This document shows positions 1 to 7,893 of a DNA stretch of 64,000 nt, in pieces. The translations under genes and the position numbers were made by a program. The notes under the pieces were generated by a model. That model saw only the letters and a list, made by a program, of their open reading frames with translations, did no database searches and had not been told where the DNA came from. The stretch covers positions 311 to 64,310 of the forward strand of contig CAJTTF010000002.1 in the NCBI GenBank assembly GCA_910579165.1, read 5' to 3'. Each line of letters begins with the position of its first letter. The stretch's first letter is position 1. The DNA comes from an uncultured Atopobiaceae bacterium (GTDB taxonomy: Bacteria > Actinomycetota > Coriobacteriia > Coriobacteriales > Atopobiaceae).

Positions 1-439
1 CAACAGCCCCATCCATGCAGCAACCACCATCTATGCTGGTTGGACGCCTGTGGCATATGAGATTACCTTTGTGGCAAACGGACTCACCTTCACAGATGGC
101 ACTACCACCAAGACAGAAGCCGTTGACTACGACACAGACCTCACAGCACCAGAACTCTCGCTTCCGCAAGACGTAGAGTTTGTAGGCTGGTTCACAGAGC
201 CCACAGGAGGTGCGCCTATGCCCGAGAAGTGCGCAGGCACTGCTACCTACTTTGCGCAGTACAACATCCTTCCCCCAGGACCAACCCCTGGCCCAGAGCC
301 TACGCCTGACGCAAGTGGCGACCTGGTGCCAATAACTGGAGACACCCTTTCCGCTCTCAGCTGGATGTTTGTGGCAGTGATTGCAGGAGGCGTAGCTCTC
401 GCTACAGCGTACATTCTCCGCCGCAAGCGCTCAGAGTAA
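1..439 (+). CDS. C-terminal part of a cell-wall-anchored surface protein with an InlB-type repeat (5' end outside window)
   Basis: The frame is already open at base 2, before the GTG at 50, so this is the tail of a larger gene cut by the window edge. The visible part begins in a Listeria-Bacteroides (InlB B) type repeat, recognisable by YAGW and VGWFTEP spaced as in that family. A Pro/Gly/Thr-rich spacer of about 20 residues follows. Then comes a sorting signal: VPITGD, a hydrophobic segment of about 22 residues and a basic tail (RRKRSE). VPITGD is an LPxTG-like sortase site, so the protein is probably exported and linked to peptidoglycan. Ligand and adhesin role cannot be judged from this fragment. 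The gene stops just before a large inverted repeat that probably ends its transcript. Confidence 0.8.
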   Translation, partial: NSPIHAATTIYAGWTPVAYEITFVANGLTFTDGTTTKTEAVDYDTDLTAPELSLPQDVEFVGWFTEPTGGAPMPEKCAGTATYFAQYNILPPGPTPGPEPTPDASGDLVPITGDTLSALSWMFVAVIAGGVALATAYILRRKRSE

Positions 440-478
440 GAGGAGAGGTAAGAGGAAAAGATACTTCTAGTTGATAAG

Positions 479-555
479 AGAAAAAGGGTAAGGCTAGCGG
501 ACGAGTTTTTGGACGTAGTCCAAACTGTTTGAAGTCCGCGCCTTACCCTTTTTCT
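479..555. terminator. Large two-part inverted repeat, probable bidirectional terminator
   Basis: Bases 479-502 (AGAAAAAGGGTAAGGC, then TA, then GCGGAC) pair with 534-555 (GTCCGC, then GCCTTACCCTTTTTCT). This makes a 22-bp stem with a 2-nt bulge. Inside the loop is a second hairpin, TTTGGAC-GTA-GTCCAAA, at 508-524. The outer arms carry an A-run on one side and a T-run on the other, as in a bidirectional rho-independent terminator. It lies between the surface-protein gene and the oppositely oriented suf operon, where such a terminator would be expected. Confidence 0.65.
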
Positions 556-599
556 CCATCCTGGCTGCAAGTTCCTTATAGTCCGCGCCTTACCCTTTT
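533..599 (+). repeat. Direct repeat of the terminator right arm, 20 bp, two copies
   Basis: AGTCCGCGCCTTACCCTTTT occurs at 533-552 and again, identically, at 580-599. The first copy is the 3' arm of the large inverted repeat at 479-555. The second copy could pair with the same 5' arm, giving two mutually exclusive hairpins. The spacer between copies shows no coding signal. Confidence 0.8.
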
Positions 600-653
600 G
601 CTCCTTTACGAGTGCGCTTCTGAGCGCGATTCTAGTTAACGGTAGAGTCAGCT

Positions 654-1085
654 CTAGGACTGGCTTTTCAGCATTTCTTCAAGCGTACGCCAGGCAAGTT
701 CGGCGCATTTTACCCGTGCCGGCATTTTTGAGATGGATTCAAGCGAGATAGCTTCGTCTAATTCTTTGCGCTCTTCCGAACTGAGTGTATCGCCAATGAC
801 AAGGCGATGAAAGAGTTCCGCAAGATAAGACGCTCGCTCGACAGTTTCACCTACAATAAGATCGCTCATCATATCGGCAGAGCCTTTTGAAATGGCGCAC
901 CCAATCCCCGTCCACGCTGCGTCTTCTATGACCCCATCCTTTATTACCAGATGGAGATTAAGTTCATCACCGCACGTAGGGTTGACGCCTTGATGTGAAT
1001 GGGTGGCGTTACAGAGCTCATGATTGTAATCTGGGTTAGATACATGATCAAGCAAAGCAGGTGTATAGAGTTCATTTGCATTCAT
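654..1085 (-). CDS. sufU: SufU iron-sulfur cluster assembly / sulfur-transfer protein
   Basis: SufU accepts persulfide sulfur from SufS and passes it to the SufBCD scaffold in the cytoplasm. The 143-residue protein has the family layout: PTCGD (Cys38, Asp40), GCAIS (Cys63) and VKCAELAW (Cys127). These are the zinc ligands and sulfur-accepting position of SufU. The insertion between the second and third cysteines is longer than in IscU, as expected for SufU. It is the last gene of a minus-strand operon in the order sufC-sufB-sufD-sufS-sufU. About 60 bp separate it from sufS, and its upstream sequence contains AAGGAAATAAT as a likely ribosome binding site. Confidence 0.93.
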   Translation of the reverse strand: MNANELYTPALLDHVSNPDYNHELCNATHSHQGVNPTCGDELNLHLVIKDGVIEDAAWTGIGCAISKGSADMMSDLIVGETVERASYLAELFHRLVIGDTLSSEERKELDEAISLESISKMPARVKCAELAWRTLEEMLKSQS

Positions 1086-1147
1086 ATTATTTCCTTATTA
1101 GCGACAGAGCTGTTTATGGTGCAGGCGTTAATCCTGAGCCTTAACGA

Positions 1148-2539
1148 TTACTTTTGAGGAGGATTAAAGATGCCCCATACGTACTTAACACCATCAACAA
1201 GAGCATCTATGTCGCTTTTGTCATTATAGAACGCAATAGATGCCCTGTTAGTAGAGTCTGTTCCTAAAAAGTTCATAAGAGGCTGTGCGCAATGGTGGCC
1301 TGCGCGCACCGCAATTCCCTTTGAATCAAGCAGCGAAGCAACATCATGAGGATGTATGCCGTCAAGATTGAAAGAGACAACGCCCGTCCTTTCTTCAGGG
1401 TTTTTAGGACCGTAGATATGGACGTAGGGGAGTGCGCTCAATTCATCGTAGAGGTATTTGATAAGAGCCTTCTCGCGTTTTTCAATGACGGGTAGCCCTA
1501 TAGATTCCAAGTAATCAAGGGCAGGGGTTGTTGCAGCAATGCTCGCGGCATCTTGTGTGCCAGCCTCGAATTTCTCGGGAAGAGGTCCCCAAACAGCATC
1601 CGTCTCAGATACAGTATCAATCATCTCGCCACCCGTGAGGAAGGGTGGCATGGCAAGCAAAAGGGATTGTTTGCCCCAAAGCACACCAACACCAAAAGGC
1701 CCAAAGAGCTTGTGCGCAGAAAAGGCGAGAAGATCACAGTCAAGTTCTTGTACATCAATCTTTGTATGAGGAATAGATTGAGCGGCATCAACAATCACCA
1801 CCGCTCCCTTGATACCGGGGAGAGTTTGCTGTGGCGATATATTCTTTGCTTCGTGAGGTTTGCCTTCAGCATCACAAATACATGTGTCGTTCATAGTTGG
1901 CCCAGGGCTTCCCGGAGCGCTTCTCATGAGCTCAGGGCTTGAGGCGCCAACCTCATGGGCACGTTTGGCTATCTTTTTTACGGGAAGCGTTATTCCTAAA
2001 ACATTGGATACGTGGGCTATCGAGACAATCTTTGTCTTGGGCGTAATCTTTCTTTCGATTTCCTCGTCTAAGATATGACCTTCTTTATCTGGATACAGGT
2101 AGACCAATGTGGCTCCGGTGCGCTTACACACCTGTTGCCAAGGGATAAGGTTTGAATGATGCTCCATAACCGTAATAACAACTTCGTCACCCTCATGAAG
2201 AATGAGATTTCCAAGAGTGTAAGCTACAAGATTGAGTGACTCTGTTGTATTGCGGGTGAAGATGACGTCCTGAGAAGAGGGCGAGTTAATAAACGCTGCA
2301 ATACGCTCACGCGCTTCCTGTATCTCTTGGGTTGCCTCTATGGAGAGTTCATAGAGTCCTCTAAGCGGATTGGCGTTAGTCGTTTCGTAAAATTTCTCTT
2401 GGGTTTCTATGACGCGTGCAGGGCGCTGTGTGGTTGCGGCCGAGTCAAGATAATGTAGGTCCCTATTGGCGGAGAGAAGAGGGAAGTCCTTTTTATACGG
2501 ATTTTTTGTAATGTCTTCTGATGTGCTGGTTGCTTTCAT
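1148..2539 (-). CDS. sufS: SufS cysteine desulfurase with an internal insertion
   Basis: A PLP enzyme that takes sulfur from cysteine and hands it to SufU. The PLP lysine lies in FSAHK (Lys277), the PLP-stacking region in EHHSN (near His127), and the persulfide cysteine in RAGHHC (Cys417). At 463 residues it is about 50 longer than typical SufS. The extra length is an insertion at residues about 200-246, between RAHEVGA and VVIVDAAQS. This insertion is rich in Ser/Pro and contains a CIC motif. The start codon directly follows the sufD stop (TAA-ATG), so the two genes are probably translationally coupled. Confidence 0.95.
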   Translation of the reverse strand: MKATSTSEDITKNPYKKDFPLLSANRDLHYLDSAATTQRPARVIETQEKFYETTNANPLRGLYELSIEATQEIQEARERIAAFINSPSSQDVIFTRNTTESLNLVAYTLGNLILHEGDEVVITVMEHHSNLIPWQQVCKRTGATLVYLYPDKEGHILDEEIERKITPKTKIVSIAHVSNVLGITLPVKKIAKRAHEVGASSPELMRSAPGSPGPTMNDTCICDAEGKPHEAKNISPQQTLPGIKGAVVIVDAAQSIPHTKIDVQELDCDLLAFSAHKLFGPFGVGVLWGKQSLLLAMPPFLTGGEMIDTVSETDAVWGPLPEKFEAGTQDAASIAATTPALDYLESIGLPVIEKREKALIKYLYDELSALPYVHIYGPKNPEERTGVVSFNLDGIHPHDVASLLDSKGIAVRAGHHCAQPLMNFLGTDSTNRASIAFYNDKSDIDALVDGVKYVWGIFNPPQK

Positions 2540-3592
2540 TTAAACCTCTTCTACGAAGGCCCTTGCAGAAGACGCAGTTTCATAAGCTTCAGGCCCTTGT
2601 GCCCATTGTGCCCACGAGAGTGCTGCATCTGACAGGGGAGCGTCCAAAGAGGTCGCTGCATTGTCCAAAATAGCTTCCTTCATTAAGGTGGCAGCATCAT
2701 CTTCTGTAATGCCCCTAGAAGCAAGGTAAAAGAGCATCTCTTCTGAGAGCGACCCTATGGTAGCTCCATGGTTGCCTTCTACATCATCTTCGGCACAAAG
2801 AATGGTGGGAAGGGTCTTATTGATAACGCTATCTCCGGCGAGAACTACCGTTTCATTTTCCGTACCTTGCGCGCCCTTACATCCTTTTTGTAAATCAATG
2901 GTTGCTCGCAGTGTTTTCGATGCATTATCGGATAGTACGCCCGATACCTGCAGGCTAGAAGTAGTGCGGGGAGCTTTTTGTAGCAATGTGTAGGTTAAGT
3001 CGAGAACCTGATCTGAGTCTACAGCGTATTGAACAGAGCCAACAAACTTTGCTCCCTCTTCGTTCATTTGAACGTCCATTCCAGATAGTATCTGGCCAGA
3101 TCCTAGAAAGAACTGGACTGGCAGGAGACGTGCATTCTTACTCAGTGCTGCAGAAATTGCTTCAAGATGCATCTGCTGGTCGCTTTGTGCGACAAGATGT
3201 TCTACGGTGAGAGAGCTACCCTCCTCGAGAAGTATAGTGAGCGCGTGGGCGGTGGCTTGCGTATCTATTTCTCTACCAAGCGCCGCTATGGAGAGGCGCG
3301 CATGACAACCCTTCTTAACCGTGATTGAGGTTTGTTGAGCAGGATTGTCGCTATCGAGAAGCACCGTAAATGCATTCTGGGAGTCTTCGTCACCTATAAA
3401 AGTATTCTTTTTCTGAGCAAGGGCCTCGATAATATCTCTAAGCCGTGGTGTCTCCTTCTTCTCTTCTATAGCCTTGCAAAAAGAAGAAGGCAGGAACGCA
3501 ACGAGAGAATCCGGAAGCCGGAGATCAGTATCGTTAATTGCAAGCCAATTCCAGGTTTGAGCAGGGGCTGCGTTGAGATGTTTGAATTCCAT
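2540..3592 (-). CDS. sufD: SufD Fe-S cluster assembly protein
   Basis: SufD pairs with SufB and the ATPase SufC in the cytoplasmic scaffold complex on which new Fe-S clusters are built. The 350-residue protein is poorly conserved at its N terminus. Its C-terminal half has the SufB/SufD beta-helix core and the typical end, with EDDVEGNHGATIGSLSEE followed by FYLASRGI. The start codon overlaps the sufB stop (TAATG), so translation is coupled. It is shorter than E. coli SufD (about 420 residues) but in the range seen in Gram-positive bacteria. Confidence 0.93.
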   Translation of the reverse strand: MEFKHLNAAPAQTWNWLAINDTDLRLPDSLVAFLPSSFCKAIEEKKETPRLRDIIEALAQKKNTFIGDEDSQNAFTVLLDSDNPAQQTSITVKKGCHARLSIAALGREIDTQATAHALTILLEEGSSLTVEHLVAQSDQQMHLEAISAALSKNARLLPVQFFLGSGQILSGMDVQMNEEGAKFVGSVQYAVDSDQVLDLTYTLLQKAPRTTSSLQVSGVLSDNASKTLRATIDLQKGCKGAQGTENETVVLAGDSVINKTLPTILCAEDDVEGNHGATIGSLSEEMLFYLASRGITEDDAATLMKEAILDNAATSLDAPLSDAALSWAQWAQGPEAYETASSARAFVEEV

Positions 3593-5007
3593 TATCCTAT
3601 CGCCCCCTCCATCTCAAGCTTGATGAGATTGTTCATCTCTACGGCATATTCAAGAGGAAGCTCCTTGCTAATGGGTTCTGCAAAACCGTTCACTACCATA
3701 GCGCGGGCATCGGCCTCTGTAAGACCGCGGCACATGAGGTAGAAGATGGTTTCGTCGGAGATGCGTCCAATTGTGGCTTCATGGCCAACCTGGGCAGATT
3801 GACAACGTACATCCATGGCAGGAATTGTGTCGGAGCGCGACTCATCATCAAGCATGAGCGACTGGCAGGAGACGCTTGCTCGCGCGTTGGATGCGGCCGG
3901 AGTGACCACAACAGAAGACCTAAACGTTGAGATGCCGCCACCTTTGGACAATGATTTCGTTTCAACATTGGCGCGCGTATTGGGGGCTGCCATGTGCACT
4001 TTGCATCCCGTGTCGAGATTCTGAGTTGCGCCCGCAAACGTGATACCTAAGAAATCGCAGGTAGCATTCTCACCCATGAGAAGGGAGGAGGGATAAAGAT
4101 AACCAACATGAGACCCAAATGAACCGGAGACCCATTCAATCGAGCCTCTTGCTTCTACGCGTGCACGCTTAGTGTTGAGGTTATACATGTTCTTCGACCA
4201 ATTCTCAATGGTTGAGTAACGAAGGTGTGCATCTTCAGCCACAAAGAGTTCAACGCATCCTGCATGCAAATTAGCAACATTGTATTTTGGCGCTGAACAG
4301 CCCTCAATAAAGTGTAGATCGGCACCTTTCTCAAGAATAATGAGCGTATGTTCAAACTGGCCAGCTCCGGCTGCATTAAGGCGAAAGTACGATTGAAGAG
4401 GAAAATCAAGATGGACGCCCGCTGGCACAAAGACAAAGGAGCCTCCTGACCAAACAGCCCCATGCAGAGCTGCGAATTTATGATCAGTGGGAGGAACAAG
4501 CTTCATAAAGTGATCGCGAATAATCTCTTCATAAGGTCCGTGCAAAGCCTCTTCTATGCCTGAATAGACAACCCCTTGCTCTGCAACTTCCTCACGCATA
4601 TTGTGATAAACAAGCTCGGAATCGTATTGCGCTCCTACGCCCGCGAGACTGGTGCGTTCTGCTTCAGGAATTCCAAGACGCTCAAACGTGTCTTTGATAT
4701 CTTCGGGAACCTCTTCCCAGGAATCAACCTGTGTATCACCGGAGGTTACGTAGGTTGAAATATGATTCATGTCCAGGCCTTTAATGGAAGGTCCCCAGTT
4801 GGAAGGCATCGTCATTTTTTCGTAAAGCGCAAGAGATTTAAGGCGAAGCTCCAGCATCCAGGCGGGTTCGTTCTTTTTGGCGGAAATCTCTTCAACGATT
4901 TCGGGGGAGAGACCATCAGCAAAGCGCTCATAGCCCTCTTCGCTCTTGACAAAATCGTAGAGTGAGCGGTCGACATCCTTTACTTCGCTGCGTTTGCGTG
5001 CGCACAT
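3592..5007 (-). CDS. sufB: SufB Fe-S cluster scaffold protein
   Basis: SufB is the main scaffold subunit of the SufBCD complex. The ATG at 5007 gives 471 residues, the usual family length, and begins MCARKRSEVKDV. The frame is open to 5055 but that extension would run into sufC. Conserved SufB stretches are easy to see: the VPEDIKDTFERLGIPEAE region, the GGSFVFVPAGV segment, FIEGCSAP, and the end motif VGHEATIGRISDE. This is the most conserved Suf protein and supports the operon call strongly. sufC ends only 7 bp upstream. Confidence 0.96.
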   Translation of the reverse strand: MCARKRSEVKDVDRSLYDFVKSEEGYERFADGLSPEIVEEISAKKNEPAWMLELRLKSLALYEKMTMPSNWGPSIKGLDMNHISTYVTSGDTQVDSWEEVPEDIKDTFERLGIPEAERTSLAGVGAQYDSELVYHNMREEVAEQGVVYSGIEEALHGPYEEIIRDHFMKLVPPTDHKFAALHGAVWSGGSFVFVPAGVHLDFPLQSYFRLNAAGAGQFEHTLIILEKGADLHFIEGCSAPKYNVANLHAGCVELFVAEDAHLRYSTIENWSKNMYNLNTKRARVEARGSIEWVSGSFGSHVGYLYPSSLLMGENATCDFLGITFAGATQNLDTGCKVHMAAPNTRANVETKSLSKGGGISTFRSSVVVTPAASNARASVSCQSLMLDDESRSDTIPAMDVRCQSAQVGHEATIGRISDETIFYLMCRGLTEADARAMVVNGFAEPISKELPLEYAVEMNNLIKLEMEGAIG

Positions 5008-5014
5008 AATATAA

Positions 5015-5767
5015 CTACCCCGCGGCTTTTTCCCAAGCCTCAAAGCCATTTGCATCTATGTCGTCAATAAGCTTGGCGTCTCCGTTTGCGACAATACTAC
5101 CGTTAACCATAACATGCGTCTTATCCACGTTAACACGCTCAAGGATGCGCGTGTTGTGCGTAATAATGAGAAGCGTGCCATCGCAAGACTCCCTATAAGC
5201 CTGTATACCTTGAGAGACGACAGCCAATGCGTCTACATCAAGACCTGAGTCCGTCTCGTCTAAAATGGCAAGCTTTGGTTGAAGAAGCAAGAGCTGCAGC
5301 ATTTCTACCTTCTTCTTTTCACCGCCTGAAAATCCAACGCCAAGCTCGCGCGTGAGATGTGCTGGATTCATATCGAGTTGATTGGCAAGCCCTGTTACGC
5401 GTTTTCTGAACTGCTTTGCGCTGGATTTGAGGTTGGGGCGTAAACCACAGACGGTTCTTAAGAAAGAATAGAGGGGGACACCTGGGATTTCCACTGGTGC
5501 CTGAAAGGAGAGAAAAATGCCAGATAAACTGCGCTTGTCAGTAGTGAGATCAGTGATATCAGTCCCATTAAAGGTAATAGACCCATTGTCTACCGAGTAG
5601 CTGGGGTCTCCCATAATGACGTGCCCAAGCGTAGATTTACCAGCACCATTTGGGCCCATGAGGACGTGAGTGGTGTTTTCTTCTAGATTAAGGTTGACGT
5701 TATGGAGGATGGGTTTATCGGCAACAGAGGCACTGAGATCTTTAATTGAAAGGAGGTTCTTGGTCAT
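5015..5767 (-). CDS. sufC: SufC ATPase of the SufBCD complex
   Basis: A 250-residue ABC-type ATPase that drives conformational change in the SufBCD scaffold. It is soluble and not a transporter. Walker A is GPNGAGKST, the signature is FSGGEKKK, and Walker B reads LAILDETDSGLD, the characteristic SufC form. The ATG at 5767 is preceded by AAAGGA; the longer frame to 5890 has no support. It is the first gene of the operon. A TATAAT-like element lies on the minus strand at 5817-5822, but no good -35 or SufR/Rrf2-type operator was recognised. Confidence 0.95.
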   Translation of the reverse strand: MTKNLLSIKDLSASVADKPILHNVNLNLEENTTHVLMGPNGAGKSTLGHVIMGDPSYSVDNGSITFNGTDITDLTTDKRSLSGIFLSFQAPVEIPGVPLYSFLRTVCGLRPNLKSSAKQFRKRVTGLANQLDMNPAHLTRELGVGFSGGEKKKVEMLQLLLLQPKLAILDETDSGLDVDALAVVSQGIQAYRESCDGTLLIITHNTRILERVNVDKTHVMVNGSIVANGDAKLIDDIDANGFEAWEKAAG

Positions 5768-5833
5768 AGACGTCCTTTGCCGTTTATATATGTTCGTCCG
5801 CTTTTTTGTTCCATATATTATAATGTCGCCGTC

Positions 5834-6178
5834 ATGTTGAAGCTGCATAACATCACAAAAATTTACGCGTCTTCTACCCAAGAAGTTCAAGCTCTAAACG
5901 ACGTTAATATCTCGTTTGATTCTGTTGAGTTCGTCGCCATTTTAGGCCCTTCTGGGTGCGTAAAAACAACGCTCTTAAACATCATCTTGCTCATCCTTGA
6001 CGTGTTTATTAGCGCTGCTATTAAAAGTATTTTCGGTGCCGAGAATATCGCGGCATTCACGTGGGTAAATGCATTTACACTTATTGGTATTTCGGTCCTT
6101 CTCACCCTCGTTGCGGGCTTTATTCCTGCCCGCTTGGCGGCAAAGAAAGACCCGGTAGAGGCACTTCGCTTCGAGTAA
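5834..6178 (+). pseudogene. Internally deleted ABC exporter remnant (ATPase N terminus joined to permease C terminus)
   Basis: The first ~50 codons match the start of a MacB/LolD-type ATPase. Its Walker A reads GPSGCVKTT instead of GPSGCGKTT, losing an essential glycine. Right after TTLLNII the reading frame jumps to the last transmembrane segments of an FtsX/MacB-type permease, ending ARLAAKKDPVEALRFE, the usual MacB C-terminal motif. The whole intervening ATPase and permease body is missing. What remains is an in-frame 114-codon fusion with no complete domain, so it is most probably a relic of a deletion. It starts 66 bp from sufC on the opposite strand. Confidence 0.75.
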
Positions 6179-6207
6179 GTGGAGCGCGCGTACAGAAGGA
6201 GCCGTGT

Positions 6208-7005
6208 ATGGCAGGAAACAAAAAAACACAACGAATTCCAGAACCCAAGACGACGAAGCTAGCGTGTTTAGAGAACAAGAGCGCCCAAGGCACTCAGGAC
6301 ACGTCTAAAAGGACTCCTATTACACAATCAGGGGGGATTAGTAAAGGAAAGAAAATTGCGATAGCCGTCGCTATAATTCTTTTCATATGCGCCCTGGGAC
6401 TCTCTCTTGCCTGGGCTTTTGGTCTTTTTAATAAGCAAGATGTCCCGCAACAAGAAACTACCGAGGAGCCCATAGTGCCCCAGAGCGCCTCAGAACCAGA
6501 GCCCACAGGTGATGGGAGCGATATCTCATACACGCGCTATGGCACAGGTGATGTTTCACTGGAGTATCCCTTCACTTGGTCTGTCATGACCTATGAAGGT
6601 GCGCAAACAGTGGTGGTGACACGGGGAACTGTGGATGATGGCTATATAAAGATTGCATCTTCGAATGTTTCAAGGTATGGGGTGCCATCCGTTTCGGATG
6701 TGTCTAGCATGCGTTTATTTGTAGCTGCCGTGGCCCAGAGTGAACAGATTGATGTCGATGTCGCCGATCTTGCAATTGGACAAAGGGGCGGCATGTGGGT
6801 TGCTATTGTGTCAAGGGCTGACACTATAGGCAGCAAGGAAGCAAAAGGCGTACAAATGATAGCTGCTTCAGGTGATCAGGCCTATCTTATTACGGCTCTT
6901 TGCCCCACGGATACCTATGCTCAGGAATGGCCTTATTTTCAACATGTGCTCGACTCAATCTCCTTTAATGCGAGTGCGGAGTTTCCCGATGAGGGCAAAG
7001 ATTAA
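6208..7005 (+). CDS. Membrane-anchored protein of unknown function, possibly PsbP/DcrB-like extracellular domain
   Basis: 265 residues from the ATG at 6208, which has AGAAGGA seven to eight bases upstream. Residues 1-48 are hydrophilic and basic. Residues about 49-73 form one transmembrane helix, followed by a Pro/Glu/Thr-rich linker to about residue 105. The rest is a globular domain of about 155 residues, probably outside the cell. Its pattern (YP-x-W near the start, alternating strands, a final helix containing HVLDSISF) resembles PsbP-like or DcrB-like domains, but this is a weak structural impression. I do not recognise the family. It follows the ABC remnant by 29 bp. Confidence 0.7.
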   Translation: MAGNKKTQRIPEPKTTKLACLENKSAQGTQDTSKRTPITQSGGISKGKKIAIAVAIILFICALGLSLAWAFGLFNKQDVPQQETTEEPIVPQSASEPEPTGDGSDISYTRYGTGDVSLEYPFTWSVMTYEGAQTVVVTRGTVDDGYIKIASSNVSRYGVPSVSDVSSMRLFVAAVAQSEQIDVDVADLAIGQRGGMWVAIVSRADTIGSKEAKGVQMIAASGDQAYLITALCPTDTYAQEWPYFQHVLDSISFNASAEFPDEGKD

Positions 7006-7075
7006 CCCTGTAAATAGAGAGTGACCCTAGGCTCAAATAACAGGAAAGCCAAAGAACCAGAAAGCAGGCAGCTAT

Positions 7076-7870
7076 ATGAATTTCAAGGAAATACCCCTTT
7101 CATCATTCGATATGAATCCTTTCGATCTTATTGGCAAGGAAGGAATGCTCATTACTGCAGGTAATGAATCCTCTTTTAATACCATGACAGCAGCTTGGGG
7201 GCAGATGGGCTTTTTATGGCGCCAGCCGGTTGCCACCATTTATGTGCGTCCACAGCGTTACACAAACGAGTTTTTAGACGCAACTGATGACTTTACCCTT
7301 TCTTTCTTGGGACCTTCCGGGGAGCATGCTCTCCACATTTGTGGAACCCAATCAGGTCGCGACTCAAACAAGGTGCAAGAGGCCGGTATTACACCTGCAC
7401 CGCTAGGCGATGTTATGACCTTTGAAGAAGCCCAGCTCGTGTTTGTCTGTCATAAGATCTATGCACAACCAATTGATCCTCAGGCTTTTTGCGAGCAAGC
7501 CGTTCCCAAGGATTGCTATCCGGCGAAGGATTTTTCCGTTCAGTATGTTGGTCGTATTGAACACGTTTATATCCGAGAAGATCTCTACCAGCATATGTCC
7601 CATATGATGGGCGGTGCTCAGGGTGGTTGTTGTGGTCACGGAGAAGGTTCTTGTGCAGGACATGGCCCGAGAGGCCATCAGGGTAAAGGCGGTAGCAGTG
7701 GAAGACCGTGCAACGGTCACGACCACCACATAGGACATGATGGCTGTTGTAATCATGGAACACATGAGGAAGAGGAACATCAACGTGGTGGTTGTTGCGG
7801 AGGAGGCGCTCATCATAATAACGCCAATCCCGATGATGAAGAAGGTGACTGCTGCGCGCACAACCATTAA
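7076..7870 (+). CDS. Flavin reductase-like (FMN-binding split barrel) protein with a His/Cys-rich metal-binding tail
   Basis: Residues 1-172 match the flavin reductase-like fold of small FMN-binding proteins: GMLITAG, SSFNTMTAAWG, the VATIYVRPQRYT segment and a C-terminal VGRIEHVYI strand. Such proteins bind FMN and often reduce flavin or a linked partner. Residues about 173-264 are very different: low-complexity, Gly-rich, with 16 His and 10 Cys, including four CC pairs and HDHH. Such tails typically bind Ni, Zn, Co or Cu. The tail is in frame and uninterrupted, so it is part of the product. Redox partner and metal are unknown. The next gene, a DMT-type transporter, starts 23 bp downstream. 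Confidence 0.85.
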   Translation: MNFKEIPLSSFDMNPFDLIGKEGMLITAGNESSFNTMTAAWGQMGFLWRQPVATIYVRPQRYTNEFLDATDDFTLSFLGPSGEHALHICGTQSGRDSNKVQEAGITPAPLGDVMTFEEAQLVFVCHKIYAQPIDPQAFCEQAVPKDCYPAKDFSVQYVGRIEHVYIREDLYQHMSHMMGGAQGGCCGHGEGSCAGHGPRGHQGKGGSSGRPCNGHDHHIGHDGCCNHGTHEEEEHQRGGCCGGGAHHNNANPDDEEGDCCAHNH

Positions 7871-7893
7871 GGCGTAGTTCGTAGGAAACTAAC

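Noticed and set aside
50..439. A stand-alone 129-residue gene starting at GTG 50
   Set aside because: The same frame is open back to base 2 and the upstream residues belong to the repeat domain, so it is the end of a longer gene cut by the window edge.
1553..1942. Plus-strand frame opposite sufS
   Set aside because: Antisense to a clear cysteine desulfurase and without coding features.
5887..6231. Minus-strand frames opposite the ABC relic
   Set aside because: They mirror the FtsX-like end on the other strand and show no domain of their own.
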